From assembly GCF_030817015.1 (NCBI RefSeq), contig NZ_JAUSYS010000001.1, positions 4,464,001 through 4,528,000 of the forward strand: a stretch of DNA of 64,000 nucleotides, written 5' to 3'. The DNA comes from Arthrobacter sp. V1I7. GTDB lineage: Bacteria; Actinomycetota; Actinomycetes; Actinomycetales; Micrococcaceae. The position numbers were made by a program, and so were the translations under genes. The notes beneath the pieces were generated by a model. The model had not been told where the DNA came from. It made no database searches and worked only from the letters and a program-made list of their open reading frames with translations. Below, in pieces: positions 43,484 to 51,942 of the stretch (position 1 is its first letter; each line of letters starts with the position of its first letter).

Positions 43484-44647
43484 ATGGCTCAGCAGGGAAT
43501 CATTATTGCGGGAGCGGGGGCCGCTGGCATGAGCGCCGTTGCCTCGTTGCGCGCCGAAGGTTACGAAGGGCCGCTGACAGTGATCAACGGCGAACCGCAC
43601 CTGCCCTACAACCGGACACTGGTCAATAAGGGCGTGCTGCCAGGCCTGCTCACCGTCGAGCAGATCACTCAGCCTGGAGCCCGTGCGCTGGAGGGCGATC
43701 TCGTGCAGGGCCGTGCGGCCTCTCTGGATACGGAGAATTTTCTTCTAACCCTGGAGGACGGCCGGGCCTTGCCCTACACGGCCCTGATCGCCGCCACGGG
43801 AAGTGCTCCGCGGCCTGACAGCCGGATCACGGCCGCCCCTGAGCGGGTATTCCATCTCCACACTGCCCAGGACGCCGTCCGGCTGCGCGCACAGCTTGGC
43901 GCAAGCGCTGACACGAAGACCATCACAATCCTGGGTGCGGGCTTCATTGGAGCCGAAACGGCCAGTTACCTCGCCGACGCTGGCGCACGCGTAAATCTCG
44001 TCGCCCGCTCCGCCACGCCGCTGGCCGCTGCGCTCGGTAGCCACATCGCCCAGCAGATCGGCGAACTGCACCGCCTCAACGTCACTAGCCACTTCGGCCA
44101 GGACATCACCGCCCTGATCCCCGGGCCAGCTTCGGTCACCGCCACCCTCAGCGATGGGCAAATCCTGGAGTCTGACCTCGTTGTCATTGCCCACGGTAAC
44201 GCGCCGAGCTCGGCATGGATCACCGGCGACGATAACGGCATTGCCGTCGACTCCCACCTCCGGGTCCGGGGTTTCGAGCGCCTCTATGCAGCCGGCAGCG
44301 TCGCCCTTCACCCCGCCAGCGACGGGCAGCTCTACGGCATCGACCACTGGGACGCTGCCGCCGCCCAGGGCGCCCACGCCGCCAGGGCAGTTCTGCATGA
44401 CATCACCGGCGCGCCTGACCCCGGCCCCTACACCCCCGACACCGGATATACCCTCACCGTCTACCGGCAATCCGCAGCCGCCTACGGCACCGTGCTACCT
44501 GGCAGCCATGAAACCCAACATGACACCGGCACCCCCAAATCGGCCCTGTCCAGCTTCCACCGCCCCGACGGCACAATGATCGCCGTGGCCGGACTCAACG
44601 CCTTCCCGCAACTGCTCGCCGCCCGCAACCAGCTCACCACCCCCTAA
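43484..44647 (+). CDS. FAD-dependent NAD(P)-disulfide/ferredoxin-reductase-like protein
   Basis: A 387-residue flavoprotein of the rhodocoxin/ferredoxin reductase type. FAD binding is in IIIAGAGAAGMSAVASLRAEG (about residues 6-26), the NAD(P) site in ITILGAGFIGAETASYL (about 147-163) and the second FAD strand in LYAAGSVAL. No CxxC redox site is seen, so it is not a thiol reductase of the TrxB type. ATG 43484 has AGGAGG 5 bp upstream, deciding it over the 43196 frame start. It is divergent from copZ with shared CsoR operators and leads an AhpD-like and a thioredoxin gene. Reducing Cu(II) or organic partners is possible. Confidence 0.85.
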   Translation: MAQQGIIIAGAGAAGMSAVASLRAEGYEGPLTVINGEPHLPYNRTLVNKGVLPGLLTVEQITQPGARALEGDLVQGRAASLDTENFLLTLEDGRALPYTALIAATGSAPRPDSRITAAPERVFHLHTAQDAVRLRAQLGASADTKTITILGAGFIGAETASYLADAGARVNLVARSATPLAAALGSHIAQQIGELHRLNVTSHFGQDITALIPGPASVTATLSDGQILESDLVVIAHGNAPSSAWITGDDNGIAVDSHLRVRGFERLYAAGSVALHPASDGQLYGIDHWDAAAAQGAHAARAVLHDITGAPDPGPYTPDTGYTLTVYRQSAAAYGTVLPGSHETQHDTGTPKSALSSFHRPDGTMIAVAGLNAFPQLLAARNQLTTP

Positions 44648-44781
44648 CCCCGCCGGATCACTAGCTTCCCAGGAGACACCATGATGCCCGAAGCATCGCC
44701 TCAGGGGTCCGTCCTGCCGGGCGGCACCCGTCCCGGCGCCGGAGCGACGCCCATAGGAACCGCGTCGGAGTCCCGAGCCGG

Positions 44782-45352
44782 ATGGAACCGATGAATGTCG
44801 TCAAGGCTGTGGGGGCAGCCTGGGACATGGTGACCGACGTCGTTGCCCGACAGGTAGAGCCCGGCAACATGGCAGTCACCATGGCCCTGTCCCCCACAGT
44901 GTCCGAACGCACGCGGGCACTGGTCTCGATCGCGATACAAGCCCGACTGGACTGCGGCCCTTGCCTGGCCTATTACGAGTCGACCGCCCGGTCTGTTGGC
45001 CTTGACGAGGCCCAGATCGAAGCAGCCCGACTCGGCACCTCTTCCGACCCATGCGGTCGCCACGCTGATCAAAGTAGCTCTGGCCGTCCACGCCAGTTCC
45101 ACCACTATCACGGCCGGGCAGGTAGCAGCCCTAAGAAACGTCGGATACAGCAACCGCGAGATCGCCGACGCCGTCTTGGTCGTGGCTCAGAACGTAGTCC
45201 TCGGCGCGTTCCAGCTCATCGCCGACCACCATACCGACCGCACTGTACAACCCCTGGGCCTCCTGCCAAGACCCCGTCACCGCGGGGGGCGCAGAGGCGA
45301 TCCATCCGGCTCCATCACCACCGATAAAGGAAAACCCCATGTCCACCATTAA
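44782..45352 (+). pseudogene. AhpD-like (carboxymuconolactone decarboxylase) protein, frameshifted
   Basis: Paralogue of the 35470 protein. From ATG 44782, AVGAAWDMVTDVVARQVEPGNMAV and ARLDCGPCLAYYESTARSVGL (CxxC present, the His replaced by Tyr) run to ARLGTSSDP. A frameshift near 45050 moves the rest to another frame: HAVATLIKVALAVHASS, NREIADAVLVVAQNVVLGAFQL. The second frame stays open to 45352, overlapping the start of trx. A single-base error would restore it, so it may be functional in reality. It is second in the operon after the FAD enzyme. Confidence 0.8.
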
Positions 45353-45695
45353 CCTCACGGAACAAGATTTCAGCCGCACCATCGAAGACAACGACATCGT
45401 CATGGTCGACTTCTGGGCCAGCTGGTGCGGCCCATGCCGGATGTTCGCCCTTACTTACGAAGCGGCTTCCGTGAAGCACACCGATATCGTCTTCGCCAAG
45501 GTCGACACCGAGGCCGAACAGGCACTGGCTACATCGGCCGGGATAAATTCCATCCCCACACTGATGGTCTTCAGGGAAGGGGTTCTGGTGTTCTCCCAGC
45601 CCGGAACCATGCCGGGCGGTGACTTGGAAAAAGTCATTGCGGGCATCAGGAAGTTCGACATGGCAAAAATTCGTGCAGACCTGGCAGACCAGTAA
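45339..45695 (+). CDS. trxA: Thioredoxin
   Basis: A 118-residue cytoplasmic thioredoxin with VDFWASWCGPCRM (active Cys30 and Cys33), the cis-Pro SIPTLMVF (about residue 73) and PGGDLEKVI near the end. Length and motif order are standard. ATG 45339 has AAAGGA 8 bp upstream. It follows the AhpD-like gene and FAD enzyme behind copper operators, so it probably reduces disulfides formed under copper stress and could be the partner of the AhpD-like protein. The trxB fragment at the window start is too far to be the same operon. Confidence 0.93.
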   Translation: MSTINLTEQDFSRTIEDNDIVMVDFWASWCGPCRMFALTYEAASVKHTDIVFAKVDTEAEQALATSAGINSIPTLMVFREGVLVFSQPGTMPGGDLEKVIAGIRKFDMAKIRADLADQ

Positions 45696-45817
45696 GCGCA
45701 CCGGTCTGATCCGGCTGGCCGTGAAGGAGTCGGCCGCAGCCGGTCCTACCTTTCGCCAGCTCTCCCCGTACTGACCAAGGGACGACCGGCGCCATCGGGG
45801 AATCAATCAGGAAGGTC

Positions 45818-45943
45818 ATGAAAATGATGCACGCCCGTATCGCGAGAATACTGATGGAAGTTGGCCGACGAACCTCCATTGATCCGACGCTGGAAGCCAA
45901 AGGCTTGCACGTCGCCCTTCGCGCAAACATCACCCGGCGGTAG
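45818..45943 (+). CDS. Possible small basic protein (41 residues)
   Basis: A short frame ATG 45818 to TAG 45941, MHARIARILMEVGRRTSID-x-x-LEAKGL-x-V-LRA. GGAAGG lies only a few bases before; the in-frame ATG at 45824 would have an 8-bp spacing and is more likely. The IS110 end begins 80 bp further. No family recognised; it may be the truncated start of a gene lost by the insertion. Confidence 0.3.
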   Translation: MKMMHARIARILMEVGRRTSIDPTLEAKGLHVALRANITRR

Positions 45944-46023
45944 CACGTGTCCGTCGATACTTTCCCCAATACCAACCCCGCCCGCACTCTGCAACGGAAA
46001 GTCGTCCGGGTGCTGGGGGTCTG

Positions 46024-47385
46024 ATGCTCCTATCGTGTGTCAAGCGGTGGCGAGCCAGTTTCTGTAGCGATCGGCGAGTTCGGGCAGCGGCCGGGCTTTG
46101 CGCTCGATATCGGAGATCCGGGCGGGCCACGTGCTTAAGGCTACGGCCACTTGACTGAGGGTGATGTTCTTTTTCGTGCGAATGGCGCGGAGGTCGGCTT
46201 GGACCGTCCTTACTGCTGGGCTGGTAAGGATGCGGTAGATCTCTCGGACGATGGCCCTTTTGAGGCAGCGGATGATTTCCTTCTTGCTCTTGCCATCCTG
46301 TGTGCGGCGCTCGACGTAGGCGCGGGTTTTGGGGTCGTGGCGCATTCGGACGAGTGCGATGCGGTGGAGGGCGGCGTTACCCTGTCTGTCGCCGCCACGG
46401 TTGAGCCGGTGGCGGGTGGTGCGCCCGGAGGACGCCGGGATTGGCGCGGCGCCGCAGAGCGCGGCGAACGACGCTTCGTTGCGGATCCGCTCTGGGTTGC
46501 CGCCCGCGGTCACGACGAGTTGCGCGGCGACCAGGGTCCCGACGCCGTAGACATCCAGCAATGCTGGGTGGTGCGCCTGGACGAGTTCATGCAATTGCGT
46601 CTCGATGCCGGCGACGCGGTCTGAGAGCTCCTGGTGGGCGCAAGCCATCGTCTTCAGGGCCAGCCCGGCGGCGTCTTCAGGGCCGGCCAGATCGGATCCA
46701 GGACGACTACTGGCCAGACGGCGCAGCAGCGCGTCCGTGTCCAGGTCCCGGTATCTGGCGCGGACCGGTTCTGGAGCGGTGATCAGCAGCCCTTTAATGG
46801 CGTTGGAGATCGAGGTCATGGAGGAGACGAACCGTTTCCGCGCGCCGAGCAGGAATCGGATGGATTCAGCGGCGGTGTTGGTGTCTTTCGGGATGGAGAT
46901 GCCACGGCCGGAAAGCACCGTACGGGCAGCTTCGACTGCGTCGACAGGATCTGATTTCCCATTCATCCGGCGCACCTGCCGGGTAGGGCGCAGGACTTCC
47001 AGCACGGTGTGTCCGGCGGACTGAAGGGCCCGGGTCAGGCCGGCGCCGTAGGAGTTGGTGCCCTCGACACCGATCCCCCGGACGGGGCCGGCTGAGGCTA
47101 CGGCATCGATGAGCGCGGCATAGCCACGGCTGTCCGCCGTGAACGTCGCGGTGGAGACCACCGCGCCGTTCTCGGTGAGAATGGCAAGGGTGTGAGTGTC
47201 GGTGTGGGTGTCGACCCCGGCGACGCGTCCGGCCGCGTCGACATCCGCTCTCGCGTGTGGCATATGGTGTCCTTCCAAGCAACGGTTCGGGTTGTCACCG
47301 TTGGCCCTGTCGGCCGCAGACAGGACGCTGAAGGGACGCGCACCATGGCAGGGCCAACTGGTCATGGGATCGGTCATGCTCCTAT
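46024..47385 (-). mobile_element. IS110-family element
   Basis: The 10-mer ATGCTCCTAT occurs at 46024-46033 and 47376-47385, just outside the two ends of an IS110 transposase gene, and nowhere was a usual inverted repeat seen. IS110 elements lack inverted repeats and recombine at a short core (often CT), so such a shared sequence is a plausible pair of junctions. The outer boundary at the right may lie further out, since a structured segment continues to 47520. Confidence 0.6.
46040..47263 (-). CDS. IS110-family transposase with C-terminal HTH extension
   Basis: A 407-residue DEDD transposase. The N-terminal RuvC-like domain has GVDTHTDTHTLAI (Asp), GVEGTNSYGAGL (Glu) and RRMNGKSDPVDAVEAART (two Asp). 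The C-terminal Tnp2 domain has PALLDVYGVGTLVAAQLV, ASFAALCGAAPIPASSG and RGGDRQGNAALHRI with the Ser nucleophile region. The last 60 residues, RAIRTKKNITLSQVAVALST and WPARISDIERKARPLPELADRY, look like an Xre-type HTH, which ordinary IS110 transposases do not have. ATG 47263 has GGAAGGA 7 bp upstream. The transposase appears intact. Confidence 0.92.
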   Translation of the reverse strand: MPHARADVDAAGRVAGVDTHTDTHTLAILTENGAVVSTATFTADSRGYAALIDAVASAGPVRGIGVEGTNSYGAGLTRALQSAGHTVLEVLRPTRQVRRMNGKSDPVDAVEAARTVLSGRGISIPKDTNTAAESIRFLLGARKRFVSSMTSISNAIKGLLITAPEPVRARYRDLDTDALLRRLASSRPGSDLAGPEDAAGLALKTMACAHQELSDRVAGIETQLHELVQAHHPALLDVYGVGTLVAAQLVVTAGGNPERIRNEASFAALCGAAPIPASSGRTTRHRLNRGGDRQGNAALHRIALVRMRHDPKTRAYVERRTQDGKSKKEIIRCLKRAIVREIYRILTSPAVRTVQADLRAIRTKKNITLSQVAVALSTWPARISDIERKARPLPELADRYRNWLATA

Positions 47386-47450
47386 GAGGTCATGAACCGG
47401 CAGAGCCCACGGCTGGTCCCGGGAACGCAGGACAAATCAGGTCAAGGACA

Positions 47451-47468
47451 GGTCCCCCGAAGGGGGCC
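47451..47468 (-). terminator. Strong hairpin in non-coding segment beside IS110
   Basis: GGTCCCCC-GAA-GGGGGCC forms a 7-bp stem with a 4-nt loop in the non-coding stretch between the IS110 transposase start and IS256. It could be part of the IS110 guide (bridge) RNA or a terminator. Confidence 0.4.
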
Positions 47469-47520
47469 GCCAGTCAAGTATCGGGTCACTGCATTCCCGG
47501 ACCCTTCCAGTATCAGCGTC

Positions 47521-48884
47521 AAGTTTTCGGTGTAACTGGTTTTGATTTTATTTCTTGCCGGCGGACAGGCGTCCGTCGAAGGTGACTTCGAAGGCATTGA
47601 GCGCAGCCTTCCAGCGGTTGGACCAGCGTTGTCGGCCCGTCCCGGTGGGGTCCAGACTCATGACCGCCAGATAGACGCATTTGAGCGCGGCCTGCTCCGT
47701 GGGGAAGTGTCCGCGGGCATTCACGGCTCGCCGGATGCGCGCGTTGATGCTCTCTATGGCGTTGGTCGTGCAGATGATGGTGCGGATCTCGCGGTCGAAC
47801 TGCAGGAAGGGCACGAATTCGGCCCAGGCGTTGGTCCAGAGCCGGATGATCGCCGGGTAGCGCTTTTCCCACTTCTCGCTGAACTCCACGAACCGGTCCA
47901 GGGCATCGGATTCCGACGCCGCCGTGTAGACGGGCTTGAGGTCCTTCGCGATCGCGGACCAGTCCTTCTTCGACGCGTAGCGGAACGAGTTGCGCAAAAG
48001 GTGAACAATGCAGGTCTGGGTGATCGTCTGAGGCCAGACGGTGGCGATGGCCTCGGGCAGGCCCTTGAGCCCGTCACAGACCACAATCAGGCAGTCCTGG
48101 GTGCCGCGGTTCTTGATCTCGGACAGGACCCGCAGCCAGTACTTCGCCCCCTCCCCGTCACCGTGCTCGCCGGCCCAGAGCCCAAGGATGTCACGGGTGC
48201 CCTCGCAGGTCACCGCCAGCGCCACGTAGATCGGCCGGTTCGTGACCTGCCCGTCGCGGATCTTCACGTTCACCGCGTCGATGAAGATCACCGGATAGAC
48301 CGGATCCAGCGGCCGGCTCTGCCAGGCCGACAAACCCTCCAAGACCTTCTCCGTGATGGTGGAGATCGTCTGCTTGGAGACCTCCGCGCCGTAGACCTCG
48401 GCCAGGTGGGCGCAGATCTCCCCGTGCGTGAGTCCCTTGGCGGACAGCGAGATGACCAGGTCATCGAGCCCGGACAGGCGGCGCTGCCGCTTCCTGACCA
48501 GCTCCGGGGTGAACGAGCCGTCCCGATCCCGCGGCACCGCGATCTGCACCGGACCGGCCTCGGTCAACAGCTCCTTGGACCGGGTGCCGTTCCGCGAGTT
48601 CCCGCCGTCCCTGCCAGCCGGATCGTGCCGGGCGTAGCCCAGATGGTCCTCCATCTCGCCCTCCAGCGCCGATTCCACGACCATCTTCGTCAGCCGGGAC
48701 AGCAGCCCGCCCTCACCGGTCAGCCGCAGGCCTTCCGCACGCGCCCGCTCACTCAGCTGCTGCACCAACTGCTCATCCAGCGCGTCCGCCGGAGCCGGCG
48801 CAACCATGCTCGTCGCAGCAGTCACATCACTAATCACATCAGTCACGGCAACCTCCTAATTCTCTGGAGTTACACCGTTTAAAT
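47521..48884 (-). mobile_element. IS256-family element
   Basis: Terminal repeats AAGTTTTCGGTGTAACT (47521-47537) and AGTTACACCGTTTAAAT (48868-48884) are inverted with a shared GGTGTAACT core, enclosing 1364 bp with one transposase gene. The 8 bp on each side (TCAGCGTC and TTACAGTC) are not the same, so no target duplication survives. The right end cuts the start of an MFS gene. Confidence 0.8.
47548..48846 (-). CDS. IS256-family transposase
   Basis: A 432-residue mutator-type transposase: HLGYARHD motif region, first Asp in IFIDAVNVKIR (about residue 198), second in LIVVCDGLKGLPEAI (about 264), Glu in TTNAIESINARIRRAV (about 375). Length and all catalytic residues are normal, so the element may still be mobile. 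The start is GTG 48846 with TAGGAGG 5 bp upstream. The antisense frame of 446 codons is a shadow. Confidence 0.95.
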   Translation of the reverse strand: MTDVISDVTAATSMVAPAPADALDEQLVQQLSERARAEGLRLTGEGGLLSRLTKMVVESALEGEMEDHLGYARHDPAGRDGGNSRNGTRSKELLTEAGPVQIAVPRDRDGSFTPELVRKRQRRLSGLDDLVISLSAKGLTHGEICAHLAEVYGAEVSKQTISTITEKVLEGLSAWQSRPLDPVYPVIFIDAVNVKIRDGQVTNRPIYVALAVTCEGTRDILGLWAGEHGDGEGAKYWLRVLSEIKNRGTQDCLIVVCDGLKGLPEAIATVWPQTITQTCIVHLLRNSFRYASKKDWSAIAKDLKPVYTAASESDALDRFVEFSEKWEKRYPAIIRLWTNAWAEFVPFLQFDREIRTIICTTNAIESINARIRRAVNARGHFPTEQAALKCVYLAVMSLDPTGTGRQRWSNRWKAALNAFEVTFDGRLSAGKK

Positions 48885-48894
48885 TACAGTCCCG

Positions 48895-50073
48895 GTGCTG
48901 GCCATGGCGCAGCTCCTGGGAGGAATCGGCACGGGAGCCACCATGAGCCTTGGGGCGATGCTGGTCGTTAACGTCTCAGGCTCCGCAGCTTGGTCCGGCA
49001 TGGCTATGACGATGGGAGCTCTGGGCGCTGCGCTGCTGGCGATACCCCTTGCCCGCCTGGCTCAGGCCAAGGGCAGGCGAATTTCGCTTAGTACAGGAGC
49101 TGGGATCGCTGTGGCAGGCGGGCTAATTGTGATCGTCTCGGCGGGCATGACCATTTTTCCGTTACTTCTGGTCGGCATGATTCTGATGGGCTCGGGCTCC
49201 GCGCTGAGCCTGCAGGCCCGCTTCGCCGCAACTGACCTCGGGAGCGAGGCCACCCGGGGGCGGGATTTATCTCTTGTTGTTTGGTCGACAACCATCGGGG
49301 CAGGAGTCGGCCCTAACCTATTCGGACCCGGAGAAAGTCTGGGCCAGGCCATGGGGATGCCCCAATTCACCGGCGGGTTCATCATTGGCGGCATCGCGCA
49401 GCTGCTCGGCGCCGCCGTCTACCTCATTGGTTTACGGCCGGATCCATTGCTTACCGCAGCTAAAGCTCGCAGTGCTGAGGAAGGTTCCCTGCCCCAAGCC
49501 AAAGTGGCTTCCGTCGACGGTCTGAGTCTGTTGCGATCTTCGCCGGCCGCGAAAAGCGCGGTGCTCGCTCTGGCCCTGAGCCACGCAGTCATGGTCGCGC
49601 TCATGGCCATGATCCCCGTGCATCTGACCGGCAATGGCGTGTCGCTGAACCTGGTAGGACTAACGATCAGCCTGCACGTGGTTGGCATGTTCGCGTTCTC
49701 CCCTGCCCTGGGTCACCTCACGGACCGCTTTGGCGCACGGGTGGTTGTCTTGGCAGGGCAGGCCATACTCCTCGCCGCCCTGCTGCAGGCCATGCTGGGA
49801 TCCGACAACCAGGTTCTGGTCATCGTGACCCTGGTCCTGCTGGGCTTGGGCTGGTCGGCCTCCACTGTGGCTGGCTCCACGATGGTCGGTGCAGCGGTCG
49901 AGCCCATTCATCGGCCGCGGCTTCAGGGTGTATCCGATTCACTCATGAATTTGGCAGGAGCGGCAAGCGGCGCCGCCGGACCCGTCCTGGCGCACATCGG
50001 ATTCAACGGGCTAAGTGCTGCCCTTATCGCGCTGGTCGCTGTCACGGTAATAGCCCAAATGGGGCAAAGATGA
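48895..50073 (+). CDS. MFS transporter with 5' end cut by IS256
   Basis: A 392-residue membrane protein with about 12 segments; the first visible one is AQLLGGIGTGATMSLGAMLVV. RLAQAKGRRISLSTGAGIAV is the loop 2-3 motif, and HLTDRFGARVVVLAG the corresponding loop 8-9. Related proteins have a short cytoplasmic leader before the first segment; here IS256 ends only 10 bp before the first possible codon (GTG 48895), so the natural start and promoter are lost. It may still be made from a promoter at the IS end, or be dead. Substrate unknown. Confidence 0.8.
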   Translation: MLAMAQLLGGIGTGATMSLGAMLVVNVSGSAAWSGMAMTMGALGAALLAIPLARLAQAKGRRISLSTGAGIAVAGGLIVIVSAGMTIFPLLLVGMILMGSGSALSLQARFAATDLGSEATRGRDLSLVVWSTTIGAGVGPNLFGPGESLGQAMGMPQFTGGFIIGGIAQLLGAAVYLIGLRPDPLLTAAKARSAEEGSLPQAKVASVDGLSLLRSSPAAKSAVLALALSHAVMVALMAMIPVHLTGNGVSLNLVGLTISLHVVGMFAFSPALGHLTDRFGARVVVLAGQAILLAALLQAMLGSDNQVLVIVTLVLLGLGWSASTVAGSTMVGAAVEPIHRPRLQGVSDSLMNLAGAASGAAGPVLAHIGFNGLSAALIALVAVTVIAQMGQR

Positions 50074-50190
50074 CAGGGGCCTCCGCCGCCTGCGGGACTT
50101 TGCGCCCGCTCCCGATCCATTATTGGGCGCTGGCGAGATGGCTCACTTTTCGACCATCGCTGACACAGGTGTTGTTTCTTGCTCCTATCT

Positions 50191-50215
50191 ATACCCTACA
50201 GGGGTATGGTATAAA
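50191..50215 (+). promoter_or_regulatory. CsoR operator with overlapping promoter
   Basis: ATACCCTACAGGGGTAT (50191-50207) is directly followed by TATAAA (50210-50215), a good -10 element. A repressor at the palindrome would cover the -35/-10 spacer. The site lies 101 bp before the MFS gene at 50317. Confidence 0.78.
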
Positions 50216-50316
50216 TTGTTCCCGCAGGTTCCACTCACGCATCCAGTTAGAACTCCCGCCCCTAATTTGCGACCTCCGGTCCGCAGAGGCGGACTCCCCA
50301 ACCCTAGGAGTATGAA

Positions 50317-51765
50317 ATGTCTGCTATACCCCCGCCATCGCCTTCACGGAGGTGGCTCGCTCTTGCTCTCATAGCAACAGCGCAATTCATGGTCATCATG
50401 GATACGTCGATCATCGGCGTCGCTCTGCCTCGCATCCAGGAAGATCTCGGATTCTCACAGGAAGATCTTTCTTGGGTCTTCAACGCCTATGTGGTCGCCC
50501 TTGGCGGCCTGTTGCTCCTCGGTGGGCGTTTGTCGGACCTGTTCGGTGCACGCCGCATTTTTGGAGTCGGCTGGGCAATTCTGCTCATTGGTTCCCTCAT
50601 CGCCGGCGCTGCCGGAGACGTAGCCATCGAGCTCACGGGTCGTGCTGTGCAGGGCCTGGGATCAGCCCTTATCGCACCTTCCGCCTTGACCCTGTTGATG
50701 ATGCTCTTCGGTGCGGAGCCGAAGCAGCTGACCAAGGCTCTGGCAATCTACGGTGCTGCCGCACCTGCCGGTGGAACCGCCGGTGTCTTCCTTGGCGGAA
50801 TCATCACCGAGTACGTTTCATGGCCGTGGGTCTTCTACATCAACATCCCCATCGCGATCATCGCCCTACTCGCAATACCCGTCCTCATGCCGGCCAGCAT
50901 CGCCCGCAAAGGCTCGGTTGATCTGCTCGGCGCCGCCACCGCCACCGCAGGAATTGGTGCGCTCGTCTTCGCGATCGTGCGTGCCCCAGAGGTCGGGTGG
51001 GGATCGCCGGAGACCTGGCTGGTGCTGATAGCGGCGGTCGCCCTTTTGGGAATCTTCCTTAGGCTTCAAGCACGCCTGGCTAACCCTCTGATGCGGTTGG
51101 GGATCTTCCGCACTTCAAACCTAGGTGCGGCCAACATTGCGCAGCTGCTGCTGGGTGGGGCCTGGATTCCGATGTGGTTTTTCCTGAACCTCTACCTGCA
51201 GCAGGTCCTTGGATACAGCGCATTCCCCAGCGGAGCCGCACTGCTCCCCATGACCGTGCTCATCATGATCGGGATGATCGTCCTCGCACCCCGGATGATC
51301 AACCGCTTTGGCCCTAAAGCCATGACCGTTGCAGGCCTTGCCATACTGGCCGTCGGAATGGGATGGCTCTCCCTCATCCGTCCAGACGGAAATTTCTGGA
51401 TTGACGTGCTCCCGGCCTCGCTCGTGGCGGCGTTGGGTATGTCATTGGCCTTCATTCCCTCGCTCGGTACCGCAATCTCCAGCGCCCGGCCGGAAGAAGG
51501 AGGACTTGCCGCCGGCATCGTGAACACCAGTTACCAGATAGGTTCGGCGATCGGCCTGGCTGGCATGACCGCAGTCGCGACAGCCTTCGGAGCTCATCAG
51601 ATTGGTGACCCTGCCGCCCTGACCAACGGATTCTCCGCAGCCTTCATCGGGGCCGGGCTGATCGCGCTCATCGGGGCAGTGCTGGCAGCCCTCATGCTGC
51701 GTAATCAAAACAATGGCAGCTCACGCCAGGACCAGGAGGTCCCAGAGGCCGGCGCCCGCTCCTAG
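50317..51765 (+). CDS. DHA2-type MFS drug/metal efflux transporter (EmrB/QacA)
   Basis: A 482-residue membrane protein with about 14 segments. DHA2 features are FMVIMDTSIIGVALPRIQEDLGFS (motif D1), GGRLSDLFGARRIFGVG (motif A) and GTAGVFLGGIITEYVSWPWVFYINIP (motif C). Such pumps expel drugs or toxic compounds with protons. A CsoR operator sits on its promoter, so it should be copper-induced, an unusual control for this family. The ATG at 50317 has CTAGGAGT upstream. A strong hairpin follows. Confidence 0.9.
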   Translation: MSAIPPPSPSRRWLALALIATAQFMVIMDTSIIGVALPRIQEDLGFSQEDLSWVFNAYVVALGGLLLLGGRLSDLFGARRIFGVGWAILLIGSLIAGAAGDVAIELTGRAVQGLGSALIAPSALTLLMMLFGAEPKQLTKALAIYGAAAPAGGTAGVFLGGIITEYVSWPWVFYINIPIAIIALLAIPVLMPASIARKGSVDLLGAATATAGIGALVFAIVRAPEVGWGSPETWLVLIAAVALLGIFLRLQARLANPLMRLGIFRTSNLGAANIAQLLLGGAWIPMWFFLNLYLQQVLGYSAFPSGAALLPMTVLIMIGMIVLAPRMINRFGPKAMTVAGLAILAVGMGWLSLIRPDGNFWIDVLPASLVAALGMSLAFIPSLGTAISSARPEEGGLAAGIVNTSYQIGSAIGLAGMTAVATAFGAHQIGDPAALTNGFSAAFIGAGLIALIGAVLAALMLRNQNNGSSRQDQEVPEAGARS

Positions 51766-51860
51766 CCGTACTCCGAGCCATATCGGTGACGCGAGAACGA
51801 TCTGTAGAAGAGCCGGTCAGAACTCGCCCCGGAAAGCCGGACTAGCTTTCTAACCCGAGG

Positions 51861-51891
51861 GCCTGAGCCCGGTGCAGCACCGGGCTCAGGC
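51861..51891 (+). terminator. Perfect 14-bp hairpin terminator
   Basis: GCCTGAGCCCGGTG (51861-51874) and CACCGGGCTCAGGC (51878-51891) pair perfectly around a CAG loop, 96 bp after the MFS stop. It lacks a long T-tract. Confidence 0.75.
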
Positions 51892-51942
51892 AACCATCCT
51901 GAGCGCAACTGCCCAGCCATCAATGCCTAGAAGGAAAACGCA

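Noticed and set aside
47542..48882. Plus-strand frame of 446 codons
   Set aside because: Antisense to the complete IS256 transposase.
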